A stretch of 64,000 nucleotides of DNA from Tethya wilhelma (taxonomy: Eukaryota; Porifera; Demospongiae; Tethyida; Tethyidae): positions 9,058,168 to 9,122,167 of the forward strand of contig CAXIPT010000003.1 in NCBI GenBank assembly GCA_964030475.1, read 5' to 3'. Positions 50,301-60,432 of the stretch are shown here, in pieces. The position numbers and the translations under genes are program-made. The notes beneath the pieces are model-generated. The model was not told the origin of the DNA and made no database searches. It was given only the letters and a program-made list of their open reading frames with translations. Within the stretch, counting starts at the first letter, position 1. The number at the start of each line of letters is the position of its first letter.

Positions 50301-51736
50301 ACCAGGCCAGAGCTATCTATGCTTGCCGTCAGAGCAAAGATTGCACCTCCAACTGCTGCTCTATTCTGTGTGATATTGATGTCACTCATCTTCATCTGGC
50401 TTGAGTATCCTAAAGCAACGGCACCTCCGATCGCTGATGCACTATTGGAGAAAAATGTTGTGTTTTCTATAACGTGAGTACCATCACACCCATCCATATC
50501 TAAAGCACCACCAATCACCCACACTATATTGTTGGAAAATATTGAGTTTTGGAGATTCACACACGATCCGGTGTAGATTCCAACTGCTCCACCTGCTATT
50601 GCAGCATGGTTACCACCAAAGATCGTATCGTTGATACTTATCTGATATTTTCCCCATGTGCCAATAGCCCCACAGTACTGTGTTGCTTTATTGAAGTTGA
50701 ATTGGCTGCTGGTCACGTATACTTCAGTGCTTGAGTTCCTGATACTTATTGCTCCTTCATTTCTAGCCTCATTGTGCGTAAAGACTGTTTTGTTGATATA
50801 AATTGGTCCATTATTCCGTGAAATATAGACTGCCCCGCCTGTATCTGTTGCTTTGTTTTGTATAAAGAAACATTCACTTAATAATAGTGCAGATATTTCG
50901 TTGTCTCCTCCGACGTGCAAGTTTATTGCACCACCATAAGCATACGAGTGCTTAAAGAAATGAGGAAAGACAGATTTGTCAAAGTCGAGACTTGCTGTTG
51001 TAGGGTATTTTTCATCTCCCTTTTTGTACTTGCTATAGTCTGCCTCATTTCCAATAAAAGTGCTGTTGTGAATTTCAATTTTACTTTTCCAAGCACTTAT
51101 AGCGCCACCATATTGAGCTTTGTTATCTGAAAAGTAGCAGTTATAGATGTAGAGACTGCTGTGAGAAGAGTATAGTGCTCCACCTATGTATCTTACGAGA
51201 TCAGGTTTCTCTTCATCTTGTATTTGTATCCCGTAATTTGATAGAAATGTGCTATCTTCAAATTTTGCTTCTCCGACGTTTTTTAGTTGCATTCCATTTC
51301 CATATACACTTTGACCTTGATATTGACTCTTTGAGAAAGTAAACTTATCGACGTTTAAGATCATCAATTTGCACCCGAGAATCTGAAGCCCACTAGCACC
51401 CACTTGATAAATGTTTGAAAAGAACATTGCTAGTGGCATAGCACATGTTATTGTCGTAGATGTAAGATACGTACTCATACTAAGGTGTGGGATATTATCA
51501 ATTTTCAGTTCTGACTGGAGTGTGTGGTTCCCTGGTAGGAAGATGAATGAGGTGTTGGAAGTGAAGTAGTTGTTTGGTTTGGAGGCATACTGAGTGAGAG
51601 TGAGACAAGGGGTGTCTCCATCAGGGCATGTAGTGGTTGTCGAGGGAGTGACATAGTAAGGCTCTGATGATACTCTGGAGATGAGGAGGATGGTAGCTAG
51701 TAGAGCCATCCTAAGAAGACTTAGTAACATTTTCAT
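47312..51736 (-). CDS. Pmp-like beta-helix multi-pass membrane receptor, copy 1
   Basis: Intronless, 1474 residues. Signal peptide (MALLATILLISRVSSEPYY), then about 780 residues of right-handed beta-helix repeats of the Chlamydia-Pmp type (recurrent GGAI/GGAL/GGGI and FxxNxA, e.g. NKAQYGGAISAW, NRAAVGGAIFAL, NNKAEYGGAIW). Next a beta-sandwich-like segment (IASDPVRICFC), a cysteine-rich EGF-like part (CAFNRSGKLCGACKDG), about eight or nine transmembrane helices (residues 1098-1396) and a 78-residue cytosolic tail. The tail has SRYEEL (Tyr1431), NGYEID (Tyr1450), VTYSEV (Tyr1465) and SIYDLS (Tyr1471); the first and third fit the ITIM consensus. Related proteins are known in sponges, cnidarians and protists, without defined function. 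Inferred role: cell-surface recognition with tyrosine-based signalling. Confidence 0.85.
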   Translation of the reverse strand: MKMLLSLLRMALLATILLISRVSSEPYYVTPSTTTTCPDGDTPCLTLTQYASKPNNYFTSNTSFIFLPGNHTLQSELKIDNIPHLSMSTYLTSTTITCAMPLAMFFSNIYQVGASGLQILGCKLMILNVDKFTFSKSQYQGQSVYGNGMQLKNVGEAKFEDSTFLSNYGIQIQDEEKPDLVRYIGGALYSSHSSLYIYNCYFSDNKAQYGGAISAWKSKIEIHNSTFIGNEADYSKYKKGDEKYPTTASLDFDKSVFPHFFKHSYAYGGAINLHVGGDNEISALLLSECFFIQNKATDTGGAVYISRNNGPIYINKTVFTHNEARNEGAISIRNSSTEVYVTSSQFNFNKATQYCGAIGTWGKYQISINDTIFGGNHAAIAGGAVGIYTGSCVNLQNSIFSNNIVWVIGGALDMDGCDGTHVIENTTFFSNSASAIGGAVALGYSSQMKMSDINITQNRAAVGGAIFALTASIDSSGLVHIQENIAYDYCVIYLINCTVLHRDGDFRFLNNNGSLYASQTTNITFRGSTLFSHNIPNKQSIARLLEGGALSFFLSTGVFTGTTEIVNNKAEYGGAIWTIDSTLYMYDNITLENNTAERSGGGIYAYQSELTFWGDTVFSQNRAIKNGGGMFLYGTKAKFTFGILRFHENEASKGGGAFLQTNAKLYIMKSQLECESNEKVRCKNTNPSTWNRLEFISNSATVGGALYISDDINSGTCTSIPNSNEKIATGECFLQTPSLLPIVQSHSVPNELLHIRNTYFTNNTATESGDVLYGGLLDRCQLGPLSEITYKYPQYQPNGVTYLINITNLQKEDFQTPSQIASDPVRICFCRYNQPDCSYHPQPLTMRKGETFKLSLVAVDQVNNTIPNINIFSSVSSQGSLKQGQSLQRTKDYNCTNITYNAFSSNRSEELTIYAEGPCKDLGISKKKVDIHFVSCPNGFVESPTAGCQCDPKLYPKYISDCSVDRESVMKKKTVWISLKEAITEDTSQVDFVTYMYCPFEYCHPRPVDINLSTPNNSDSQCAFNRSGKLCGACKDGLSVTLGSSHCLPCTNNWLALIVVFAIAGIALVALLLVCNLTVAVGTINGLVLYANVVAANQAVFLPFTTPNPLTVFVAWLNLDFGFQTCFYDGMDDYANTWLQLAFPAYTFFLVIIIILLSTFSQRFTRIISRRNPVATLATLILLSYTKLLRIIIVSLSFATLDYSDGSKELVWLVDGNVPYLKGKHIPLFIAALLINLVGLVYTLFLFSWMWLLRCTNWRPFKWLTNTKLHSFMDAYNAPYSPKHRYWTGLLLLVRVILYLVSALNISGDPSFTLLFITCSIAGLLILDKPFQKVYKNKLLNGLETSFFYNLIIFSVGTLYLQNSRGNQQALAYTSMSIALVTFIAILIHHLIAFVICPGKFTSYFNNQSNHHLQENQDTASLVANVEHSRYEELHSAFDLSEDDLCDNGYEIDGETISETQPVTYSEVSIYDLS

Positions 51737-53939
51737 TGTTCCAATTAACCACTGTGTAGTGCAAATTAAGCTACAAGATGGTGGTCGGATGGTCCTAAAA
51801 ATAATGTGTATATGTATGTATGTATTTGATCTGGTATAAGGTGTGTTTTCATGACTGTTGTAGTTTTAACCCATGCACTATATCATGTAGGTTTTTATTT
51901 GTTTGTTTGACCATGGCAATTTAGGTAATGACCCACGCAGAACTGGGGTAAACCGCTTCCTTATTGTGCTTAACTTAAATACCTGTGACATGCAACTAAC
52001 AATAATTTGTTGTTGATAATCCTTTGTACTTGTAACTATATAAATAATTCTTGAAGGTGAGTTTGCAAAAAGACATTCGTAAGTGAAAATGTTGTTGGTT
52101 TTTTGCCTCGAATATACCAGGCCTTTCTGACTATGCTTTTTACTAACTGTGCTTAGCAGCATACAGCACGTGGGGAGAGCCTGGTTTATGAGCTAGTGAG
52201 ATTGGCACTAGCATAGTAATCGATCAGGCCTTCCTCTTTCACTTTCCTCGAGATTATATAGCAATAATAAAAGTGAGAAATTATGACGTGTTTAACGAAG
52301 CTACCATTTAAATATAATTTTTATCTAATGCAGCATCTATGCACTTTGCAGTCATTCTTACACAGTTGTATGAAACATGTGCATAAACTGCAGTCATGCC
52401 GTAGTACTTAATGGTATACACATCATGCATGCACACTGCTATTGTGAGTGGGATTGATGGGAAGTGTAACGATCCAAGACAACAAAGAGTTAATTCAGTA
52501 TAATGGGCTTTTAAACCTGTAAGGATAATGGTGCTAAGGAATTCAAAATTTATGCCGTGCATGTGTCTAAGCGTGTTTGGTATATCTTGTATAAACATAT
52601 TGGTTGACGTCGAAACCCACATGAAAGTTTAGCTGCATGGGATTCAAATCCAGGTCTTTCGAATTCTATTCATAAATTCGTGCATACATTGTTTTTTTTT
52701 TATAATACTCAGTTGTTCCAGCAGTAATTCATTATAGCTATGTATTATCTGACCAGACATTTTACAGTTGTCACAGCATTTAATATCAATATTGCATACA
52801 CATGGCTCTGAATTTTAACTTATATTATAATTAAGTCATCATTTTTGTGTGGAGGAAACTGGTGTGTTGATCATTATCACCCAGGCACCATATCCTTACA
52901 AATATTAGCCTTAATGGATTTTTTTGAAGACTGTGAAAGATAATGATTACAAAGGCTTCTTTTCAATGTACAGTATGGCCTCATAGATACAATACTAATA
53001 GCTAGCTATTCAGTATAAGTCTTGATAGTCTGAACTCTATTAACTACGCATGGCTTTCATTCATAAGCAGATGGTATATATATAGGTATTATTTACATCT
53101 TTGTGCTCATTAACTAGTTAATACGATATACCTCGCAATATTTTGCTTGCAGCAACAGACATGCATGCACCCTATATTCATATAGAGCATACCAAGAGAC
53201 TCATTCTCCTACTGTGTATAGTAACTGTGGTTGTTACATTTATATAAGATTATATATGTAATTAATAACTAAAGCTGACCTTAAATTTCTTCCTTTATAG
53301 TCTGTCCTAGTAGGTTTGTGTCTCAGTCTCCTCTGTATGCAGTCAAGTTTTTTTTATTGAACAATTGATAAACTCTGAATTTCTGACTTGCACTTGCATA
53401 TATATACACACGTATGATTGCTCTCTGTATGCATGCACTAACTTACAATCAGGCTATACTGAATCACATGCACTGCTTATGTATCGATAGAGCTTCCATG
53501 TTGAGAAAAGATTTCCACTTAGAAATGGAATTTTATGAATTTAATCATGCACTATTACATCACTGCCACTTGTATGATTACTGTTGCACGCAGCTATGCT
53601 TTGGGGTGTGCCTATAATGTCACAAACTTTATATACACATTATCATTCAAATAATATTATTTTTTCTCAATGTCCCATGTGTGTATAAGTTTTGCGGTAG
53701 TTCACATGTGTATATAGTCTATTGCTTCAAACATGTTGATATGTATGTTCTTGCTGAACGTCAGTGTCGTGCAAATGGTTCACTATCGCTATATGAATAC
53801 AAAAATGTACATTTGTATCTAGTGTTACATTCTAAAGCGTACACTACAGAGTGTAGTTTCTGATTATTTAATTGACAGTGTATTGTGTATTACATTATTA
53901 TAGCAATATATGAAGTTCAGTTTTCCGTAAATTCCAAGT
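51737..53939. other. intergenic region between the two Pmp-like genes
   Basis: 2.2 kb, AT-rich, no supported gene. Open frames here (e.g. 51878-52162, 52308-52622, 53414-53617) lack recognisable features. It contains the promoter of copy 1. Confidence 0.55.
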
Positions 53940-56900
53940 TCATGAAAGGTCATAAATTGAAACTTCGGAGTATGTGACTGGTTTTGTTTCTGTGACAGAG
54001 GCCTCATCACCAATTTCATATTCATTGTCACGTAAGTCATCCTCAGATAAATCAAAGGTAGAACGTAACTCCTCATATCGAGAGCGTTCAGTGTTTTGTA
54101 CAAGAGGGGCCATGACTTGATTTTCTTGAAGATGATGATTAGCCCGACTGTTAAAGTAGCTCGTGAATTTTCCTGGGCAAATGACAAATGCTATCAAATG
54201 ATAGATGAGAATTGCTATGAATGTTGCTAAGGCAATAGACATTGAGGTGTAAGCAAGAGCTTGTTGGTTTCCTCTGGAGTTTTGGAGGTAGAGGGTTCCA
54301 ACTGAGAAGATGATGAGGTTATAAAAAAACGAGGCTTCTAGTCCATTTAGAAGATTGCTTTTGTATACTTTCTGGAATGGTTTGTCTAGTAAAATTAACC
54401 CTGCAATTGTACAGTTTAAAAATTGAAGGTTGAAACTGGGATCACCAGAAATGTTGAGTGCTGAAACTAGATACAAGATCACACGGACAAGTAGCAGCAG
54501 TCCAGTCCAGTAGCGATGTTTGGGACTGTATGGAGCATTATAGGCATCCATGAAGGAATGTAGCTTTGTGTTTGTTAGCCACTTGAATGGTCTCCAGTTA
54601 GTGCAACGAAGGAGCCACATCCAAGAGAAGAGAAACAGAGTGTAGACTAGTCCAACCAGGTTGATGAGCAGTGCTGCTATGAAGAGTGGAATGTGTTTCC
54701 CTTTGAGATATGGAACGTTACCATCAACAAGCCACACCAGCTCTTTAGATCCATCAGAGTAGTCAAGTGTAGCAAAAGATAGACTGACAATTATTATTCT
54801 CAGAAGCTTTGTGTAAGAAAGTAAGATCAAAGTAGCTAGTGTTGCTACTGGGTTCCTTCTGGATATGATCCTTGTAAATCTTTGTGAGAATGTAGAAAGC
54901 AAGATAATTACAATCACAAGAAAGATCGTATAAGCAGGGAAAGCAAGTTGTAGCCATGTTTTAGCGTAGTCATCCATGCCATCGTAGAAGCAAGTTTGAA
55001 ATCCAAAGTCAAGATTTAGCCATGCAACAAAAACTGTCAATAGATTAGGATTTTTGAAGGGCAGAAATACAGCCTGATTAGCAGCAACTATATTGGCATA
55101 AAGTACAAGCCCGTTGATTGTCCCTACAGCCACTGTTAGGTTGCATACCAGAAGAACTGCTACTAGTACTATTCCAGCAATGGCAAAGACTACTATCAAT
55201 GCTAGCCAATTGTTAGTACAAGGCAAGCAGTGAGAGCTTCCCAGGGTAACACTCAAACCATCCTTACATGATCCACAAAGCTTTCCTGAACGATTGAAAG
55301 CACACTGACTGTCGGAATTGTTAGGAGTCGACAAATTGACATGAATTGCACTTCCTTGACAATATTCAAATGGACAGTATTTGTACCCACTATAACCAGT
55401 GTTGTTAGTCATTGTAGATATCCACACATTTTCTTTCCTCAAGACCAACCCATTATCAACGGAACAGTTTAGTACATACTTGGGATAGAGGGCAGGATCA
55501 CACTGGCAACCAGAGTACAAGGACTCAACAAACCCGTTAGGACAAGGCTCAAAATAAATACCAATGCTTACTTTGGACATTCCCAAGTCTTTGCAAGGCC
55601 CTTCAGCATAGATAGACAATGTTTCAGAGTTTCTTGAAGAAAATACGTTGAATTTCATATCTGTACAGTTAGTGCTAAAAGTTTGCTGAGCAGATTGTCC
55701 TTGTTTGAGGCTACTCTGTGATGAGACTGAGCTGAATATGTTGATGTTTGGAATAGTATTGTTCACTTGATCCACAGCGACCAGTGATAGCTGGAAGGTT
55801 TCTCCTTTCCTCACTCTCAGTGGTTGGGGATGATAGCTACAGTCTGGTTGGTTGTCTCGGCAGAAACAGATGCGAACTGGATCAGAGGCTATTTGAGATT
55901 GTGTTTGAAAGTCCTCCTTTTGTAAGTTTGTGATATTCATCAGATATGACACACCATCACCGATTCGATATTTTGGATACTTTATTTTTATTTCAGCCAG
56001 TGGTCCCACCTTACATCTGTCCAATAATCCACCGTACAAAACTGCTCCAGCCTCCTTTGCTGTGTTGTTCTTAAAGTACATGTTTAATATGTGTACCAAG
56101 TTTTGTGGAATTAGGTGTCCGAATTTTTTAGGAAAGGGAAATGCTCTTCTTGTGTGTAAGAAACATTGTTCTGATAGAATAAACTGGTCTTCTCTACGGC
56201 TTATTACAGCACATGTACTAGAACTTGTACTGTCTGAGATGTACAAAGCTCCACCACAATCAGCAGTGTTACCAACAAATTCTAGTCTAAGCCAGGATTC
56301 GGAGATTTTTGATACAACAAGTCTTCCACCCTCATCATACCAGTCTTGTTCGTACTCGAAGTGAGGCTTTTCTACGTAAAGTTTGGTGCTTGATTCTAGG
56401 AAAACTCCTCCTCCATACTTTGCAGTGTTCTGAAAGTAAAGAATCGAGCCAGTTACGTACTTGACAATCGAACCATAAAGATACATTGCCCCTCCTTTTT
56501 TCACTGCTCTGTTGTGAGAAATGTTTGTCTTTCCCCAAAAAGTTATTTCACTTTGATAAGCATAAATCATACCTCCAGAATCATCTGCAGTGTTGTTAGT
56601 CACTAGAACATTGTTGTACAAGTAGAGCTTGCTGTTTGTTGCTGATATAGCTCCTCCATATGTGGCTCTGTTATGTGCCATGAATGTTGAGCCTGTGAAC
56701 ATTATAGTGCTGAAAGAACAGGTCATTGCTCCTCCTTCTTGGAGTGTGGTGTCTAATGGAAAATTAAAAGGATCTATTAGAACATTGTAAATGAATTGTG
56801 TATCGCCTTCAAATGTCAAATTGCTCGACTGGCTTGCAAACAGAGATCCACTGTTGTTAGAAAAGGAGAATTTCCCCCTGTTTACTAAAGTTGTGTTTAT

Positions 56901-58379
56901 GAGGTAGAAGATGAACTGATGATGAACTACGTTTCCTTGTGTCAGTAATGAGCCAGAACTAGTTATCTTTGATGATGAGGCAGTGATTGCTCCGCCAAGT
57001 GAAGCAGAGTTGTTCACAAAGCTAGTATTGGAGGTGTTCAATAAAACATTATCAATGGAGAGTGCTCCACTGAAAGAGTGGGCTGAGTTTTGAGAGAAAA
57101 AAGTGTCTCTTATCTGGTGAGGTTCATTTTGTATTCCACCAATTATTTCAACAGCACCAGCAGAAATTGCCTTGTTGCTAGTGAAAATCACTTTCGTTAA
57201 ATGAACAAGCGTTCCATCATATGCTGCGATTGCTCCTGCAGTGCGTCCTTCATTGTGGATGAATTGTGTGTTACTAATGCTAAGTATATGTTGTCCATTT
57301 GTTGTAATTGCACCACCAAAATCCTGGACTTTATTCCTTTCAAACCTCGAATCTTTGATATTAACAACTTTATTGTTTTCATGTACATGCAGGGCACCGC
57401 CATGCTGTGCTTCATTGTAACTAAATAATGTGGAAGTAATATTGCATTGGACCTTACCATCTGTAAAATAGAATGCACCACCAAAAGTCTTAGCTTTATT
57501 CCCAAAGAATGTAGACTTGTCAACAACCACTGTACTGTTGTCAAAACTTCCAATAAAGACTGCTCCACCCATTGAATATGTATGTGTATGGTGAAAGAAA
57601 TAGTGAATTTCCTTATCTGCAAATACTGATTGCTCATCACTTAGAAGGTGCAGTTTGGAATAGTTAACTGTTTTATTTGTGAAGATGGCAGTGTTCTTTC
57701 TGAAAGTACTGTTGTTTACTTCCACTACACTGTTCCAAATAGACAAAGCTCCTCCGAATTGAGCTGTGTTTTTCTCAAAGGTGCTATTTATAATGTGAAA
57801 ACTGCTGTTGGCAATGTAAATGGCACCACCTATGTGACGTATGTAATAGTCAACTCCATTTTTAGTGTGATAGACCGGTGTGCCACTATTGGAGGTGAAC
57901 TTGCTCCTTTCCACATACCCATTCTTTATATTGATCAGAACCATTCCTGTTTTGCTTCCACCAAAACCCTTATGAGAGTTATTTTTCCAAGTAAATTCTT
58001 GGGCTTCAGTTACTAACATTGAACATGCCTGTATGTTGATAGCACTTCCTTGAATAGTTTGAATTTTTTTCAAGTGTATTCCAATAGACTCTCCGCACAA
58101 AATTAATGTGTTGAAATCCCCAATCATTGATAAAAAGGTGATATTTTCCATTCTTAAATCAGACTGGAGTGTGTGGTTCCCGGGTAGGAAGATGAAGGAG
58201 GTGTTGGAAGTGAAGTAGTTGTTGGGTTTGGAGGCATACTGAGTGAGAGTGAGACAAGGGGTGTCTCCATCAGGGCATGGAGTGGTTGTCGAGGGAGTGA
58301 CATAGTAAGGCTCTGATGATACTCTGGAGATGAGGAGGATGGTAGCTAGTAGAGCCATACTGGGGAGATGTTGTACCAT
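53940..58379 (-). CDS. Pmp-like beta-helix multi-pass membrane receptor, copy 2
   Basis: Intronless, 1479 residues, same architecture as the gene at 47312-51736: signal peptide (MALLATILLISRVSSEPYY), Pmp-type beta-helix repeats (FEKNTAQFGGALSIW, NEAQHGGALHVH, NRATYGGAISAT), cysteine-rich segment (CAFNRSGKLCGSCKDG), eight or nine transmembrane helices and a tail with SRYEEL (Tyr1435), VTYSEV (Tyr1470) and a C-terminal SIYDLS. The first 65 residues and the membrane domain are almost identical to copy 1, whereas the beta-helix (residues 70-830) is only loosely similar and has many N-glycosylation sequons. Parts of the membrane-domain DNA look identical over more than 300 bases. Orientation and spacing suggest tandem duplication followed by gene conversion of the ends. 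No frame break is seen. Confidence 0.85.
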   Translation of the reverse strand: MVQHLPSMALLATILLISRVSSEPYYVTPSTTTPCPDGDTPCLTLTQYASKPNNYFTSNTSFIFLPGNHTLQSDLRMENITFLSMIGDFNTLILCGESIGIHLKKIQTIQGSAINIQACSMLVTEAQEFTWKNNSHKGFGGSKTGMVLINIKNGYVERSKFTSNSGTPVYHTKNGVDYYIRHIGGAIYIANSSFHIINSTFEKNTAQFGGALSIWNSVVEVNNSTFRKNTAIFTNKTVNYSKLHLLSDEQSVFADKEIHYFFHHTHTYSMGGAVFIGSFDNSTVVVDKSTFFGNKAKTFGGAFYFTDGKVQCNITSTLFSYNEAQHGGALHVHENNKVVNIKDSRFERNKVQDFGGAITTNGQHILSISNTQFIHNEGRTAGAIAAYDGTLVHLTKVIFTSNKAISAGAVEIIGGIQNEPHQIRDTFFSQNSAHSFSGALSIDNVLLNTSNTSFVNNSASLGGAITASSSKITSSGSLLTQGNVVHHQFIFYLINTTLVNRGKFSFSNNSGSLFASQSSNLTFEGDTQFIYNVLIDPFNFPLDTTLQEGGAMTCSFSTIMFTGSTFMAHNRATYGGAISATNSKLYLYNNVLVTNNTADDSGGMIYAYQSEITFWGKTNISHNRAVKKGGAMYLYGSIVKYVTGSILYFQNTAKYGGGVFLESSTKLYVEKPHFEYEQDWYDEGGRLVVSKISESWLRLEFVGNTADCGGALYISDSTSSSTCAVISRREDQFILSEQCFLHTRRAFPFPKKFGHLIPQNLVHILNMYFKNNTAKEAGAVLYGGLLDRCKVGPLAEIKIKYPKYRIGDGVSYLMNITNLQKEDFQTQSQIASDPVRICFCRDNQPDCSYHPQPLRVRKGETFQLSLVAVDQVNNTIPNINIFSSVSSQSSLKQGQSAQQTFSTNCTDMKFNVFSSRNSETLSIYAEGPCKDLGMSKVSIGIYFEPCPNGFVESLYSGCQCDPALYPKYVLNCSVDNGLVLRKENVWISTMTNNTGYSGYKYCPFEYCQGSAIHVNLSTPNNSDSQCAFNRSGKLCGSCKDGLSVTLGSSHCLPCTNNWLALIVVFAIAGIVLVAVLLVCNLTVAVGTINGLVLYANIVAANQAVFLPFKNPNLLTVFVAWLNLDFGFQTCFYDGMDDYAKTWLQLAFPAYTIFLVIVIILLSTFSQRFTRIISRRNPVATLATLILLSYTKLLRIIIVSLSFATLDYSDGSKELVWLVDGNVPYLKGKHIPLFIAALLINLVGLVYTLFLFSWMWLLRCTNWRPFKWLTNTKLHSFMDAYNAPYSPKHRYWTGLLLLVRVILYLVSALNISGDPSFNLQFLNCTIAGLILLDKPFQKVYKSNLLNGLEASFFYNLIIFSVGTLYLQNSRGNQQALAYTSMSIALATFIAILIYHLIAFVICPGKFTSYFNSRANHHLQENQVMAPLVQNTERSRYEELRSTFDLSEDDLRDNEYEIGDEASVTETKPVTYSEVSIYDLS

Positions 58380-58775
58380 TTTTGTTGTTCCAATTAATCA
58401 CACAGACCGAGTTGGTTTAAACTGAAATGGTTATGCGTGCATGTTTAACTCTGCAAGAGACTATCAAATTATACGTTTACCTAGCCAGGTACTTCAGCCT
58501 CATTTTCAAGTGAGTACTAATACTGAAGTACCCAGCAACCAACAAACTTCAGTGACTCAATATTTTCAAAGTTCCCTCCCATCATGCATGCATCTCTAAA
58601 ACTTTCATGACTTTATATAGTATCCTGTATATACACACTCAACTTGGCTATGCATGCAAATTTCTTTGATTTTATGTAAGAAGCATTCAATTCTAATTAG
58701 CATACGATCTGTTATATACGAATTGCTAGCAAGCATGCATATATAATATTATATACATGCCCTAATTCTCACATA

Positions 58776-58985
58776 TACCGTATAGCTCCAAATTTTCGTG
58801 GTACAATATTTTCGTGAATTTCGTGATTTGACCGTATATCACGAAATTTTTCTCCACGTAAATTTAGAAAACCGTATATCGGCAATATAATTTCAGAGAT
58901 CGTGATTCACGAAAATTAGCTTTAAACGGCAAAGACAGACTTTTCACGAACTTTTTGAACCACGAAAATTTGGAGCTATGCGGTA
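58776..58985. repeat. foldback element, TACCGTA...AAATTTTCGTGG family
   Basis: Left TACCGTATAGCTCCAAATTT and right inverse ending GGAGCTATGCGGTA, with inner inverted TTTCGTGA/TCACGAAA units. It shares terminal and core words with 32755-32964 but differs in the middle. Confidence 0.7.
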
Positions 58986-59533
58986 TCCCAAGATCCCAAT
59001 CATTTATCTGTTGTATAAGTGCAGTAACTTAATTGCAGCTGCAATATAGCTTGCCAGCATAAAGCCATACCAGCACATGCACATGATTGTCACAATTCAT
59101 TACTAACCTTTCTTTTTGTAGCCTGTCTTGTAAGTATAGATTTCCCACTTTATCTCATTGGACTAGCAGCTTTCTTTAAAATTTATTATTAGCAAAATAT
59201 TGTGCAGTCTGAGTCCCCTATATGCAGTATAGTTATACACTCTCTGCATGTGTTTTTCTTGAGATTATTTGTCAATTGTATTCATTGCTCTTTGTTCTCC
59301 CAAGTGTATCCATGCATATCATTTCGTGAACCATAATCACTTAAAGTAAACACAGTGCATGAGGAAGTCCAATCTCAAGAATTAATAGGTCTTGATGCAA
59401 TAAATGCCATCATGTCTATTTAATTTCGTTCACTCTAGTGAATTAACCATGCAAGTCAATTTGTCTACACCATGTGTCTTTAGAGTGGAAAAGGCTTGGT
59501 TAACAAGGCTGTAGTAATATGCATTCCATTTAC

Positions 59534-60059
59534 AACACATTATGAAATTACCCTTCCGTTTATGAAATAGGGCTTGCTAAATTTTGTAGACTTTTTGGTA
59601 AATTTCGACATTTTTAAAATTAAAACTTAAAAAAAAATTGACATGCTGCTTTTGCCAGAAAAAAATTATCATCTTAAGAATGTAAGAATTTTTCGGAAAT
59701 TTTAGCTAAACAAAGTGAAATGTTGCATATCTATGAGGTGTACAAATTTGTACACCTCCAAAATTACGAAGAGTATACAAATTTGTACACTTTCAAATTT
59801 TGATGGGTGTACAAATTTGTACACCCACTCAAGATGTAAAAAATTTGTACAAAATTTATACCATTGGTCAGGTCAAGGGTGTACAAATTTGTATACCCAT
59901 GTCAGAATTCACACACCTTTGTTCAACTTTGGACACTTTATGTAAGATTTTGTCAATTAAGATTTGAAATAATATAGACTTGTATGCTGAAATTTTACAA
60001 AAACTTAGTGAATTTTAGCACCCTCTCATATAAACGGAAAACCAATTCCACAATGTGTT
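59534..60059. mobile_element. 526-bp element with about 30-bp inverted termini
   Basis: Left terminus AACACATTATGAAATTACCC and right terminus, read inverted, AACACATTGTGGAATTGGTT; both continue into TTCCGTTTAT. No open frame of note. It encloses the palindrome array 59735-59900. A truncated inverted copy lies at 36269-36482. Confidence 0.65.
59735..59900. repeat. array of four TGTACAAATTTGTACA palindromes
   Basis: Palindromes centred near 59746, 59782, 59815 and 59888. The third (59804-59827, TGGGTGTACAAATTTGTA and onward) is perfect over 24 bases; the first is perfect over 24 bases; the second and fourth have one or two mismatches. A half-site lies at about 59840-59855. Confidence 0.85.
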
Positions 60060-60061
60060 AA

Positions 60062-60270
60062 GTGCGATTTTGACAAAAATTACCATTTTCCAATTCAGTC
60101 ACAAGTAAACCATATCATTTGAAAGCTCTCATCACTCAGACCACAATGGTGCCAGTCCCATTTCAATACGACCTTCCTAGGCTGAGATAGGATTGGTAGT
60201 GTGTTGCTGGGTTCTTGGTTTCTCATCACGTATGATGGTTTTAGGTTCTTGGTTTCTCATCTCTCAACTC
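60062..60270 (-). repeat. inverted copy of the 35454-36270 repeat
   Basis: Contains GGTTCTTGGTTTCTCATC twice, GTGCCAGTCCCATTTCAATA and CCTTCCTAGGCTGAGATAGG, all inverse to the units at 35454-36270. Confidence 0.75.
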
Positions 60271-60432
60271 TTGGCCAGCAGGTTATATACCTGTCTATTA
60301 TAGTTTACTCCATTGCTTAGCCAAATAATTATTATAATAGTGAACCAATGCAATAATTATGATAAGCTATGGTACTATAGTGTACAGATTATTGCAACAC
60401 GACACTGAAAAATCTATATGAGGGTTAAAAAA

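Noticed and set aside
51878..53863. Several 60-107 codon frames between the Pmp-like genes
   Set aside because: AT-rich, no motif, no splice pattern; at chance level for 2 kb of sequence.
47312..58379. Bacterial origin or contamination for the Pmp-like genes
   Set aside because: Pmp repeats suggest Chlamydia, but the animal-type cysteine-rich stalk, multi-pass domain, tyrosine-motif tail and wide spread of this family in early animals argue for a resident gene family.
59735..59900. Possible CRISPR-like array
   Set aside because: Repeats are perfect palindromes with irregular short spacers, in a eukaryotic, intron-bearing context.
59715..59945. 76-codon frame with repeated CTNLYT
   Set aside because: It is a read-through of the TGTACAAATTTGTACA palindromes.
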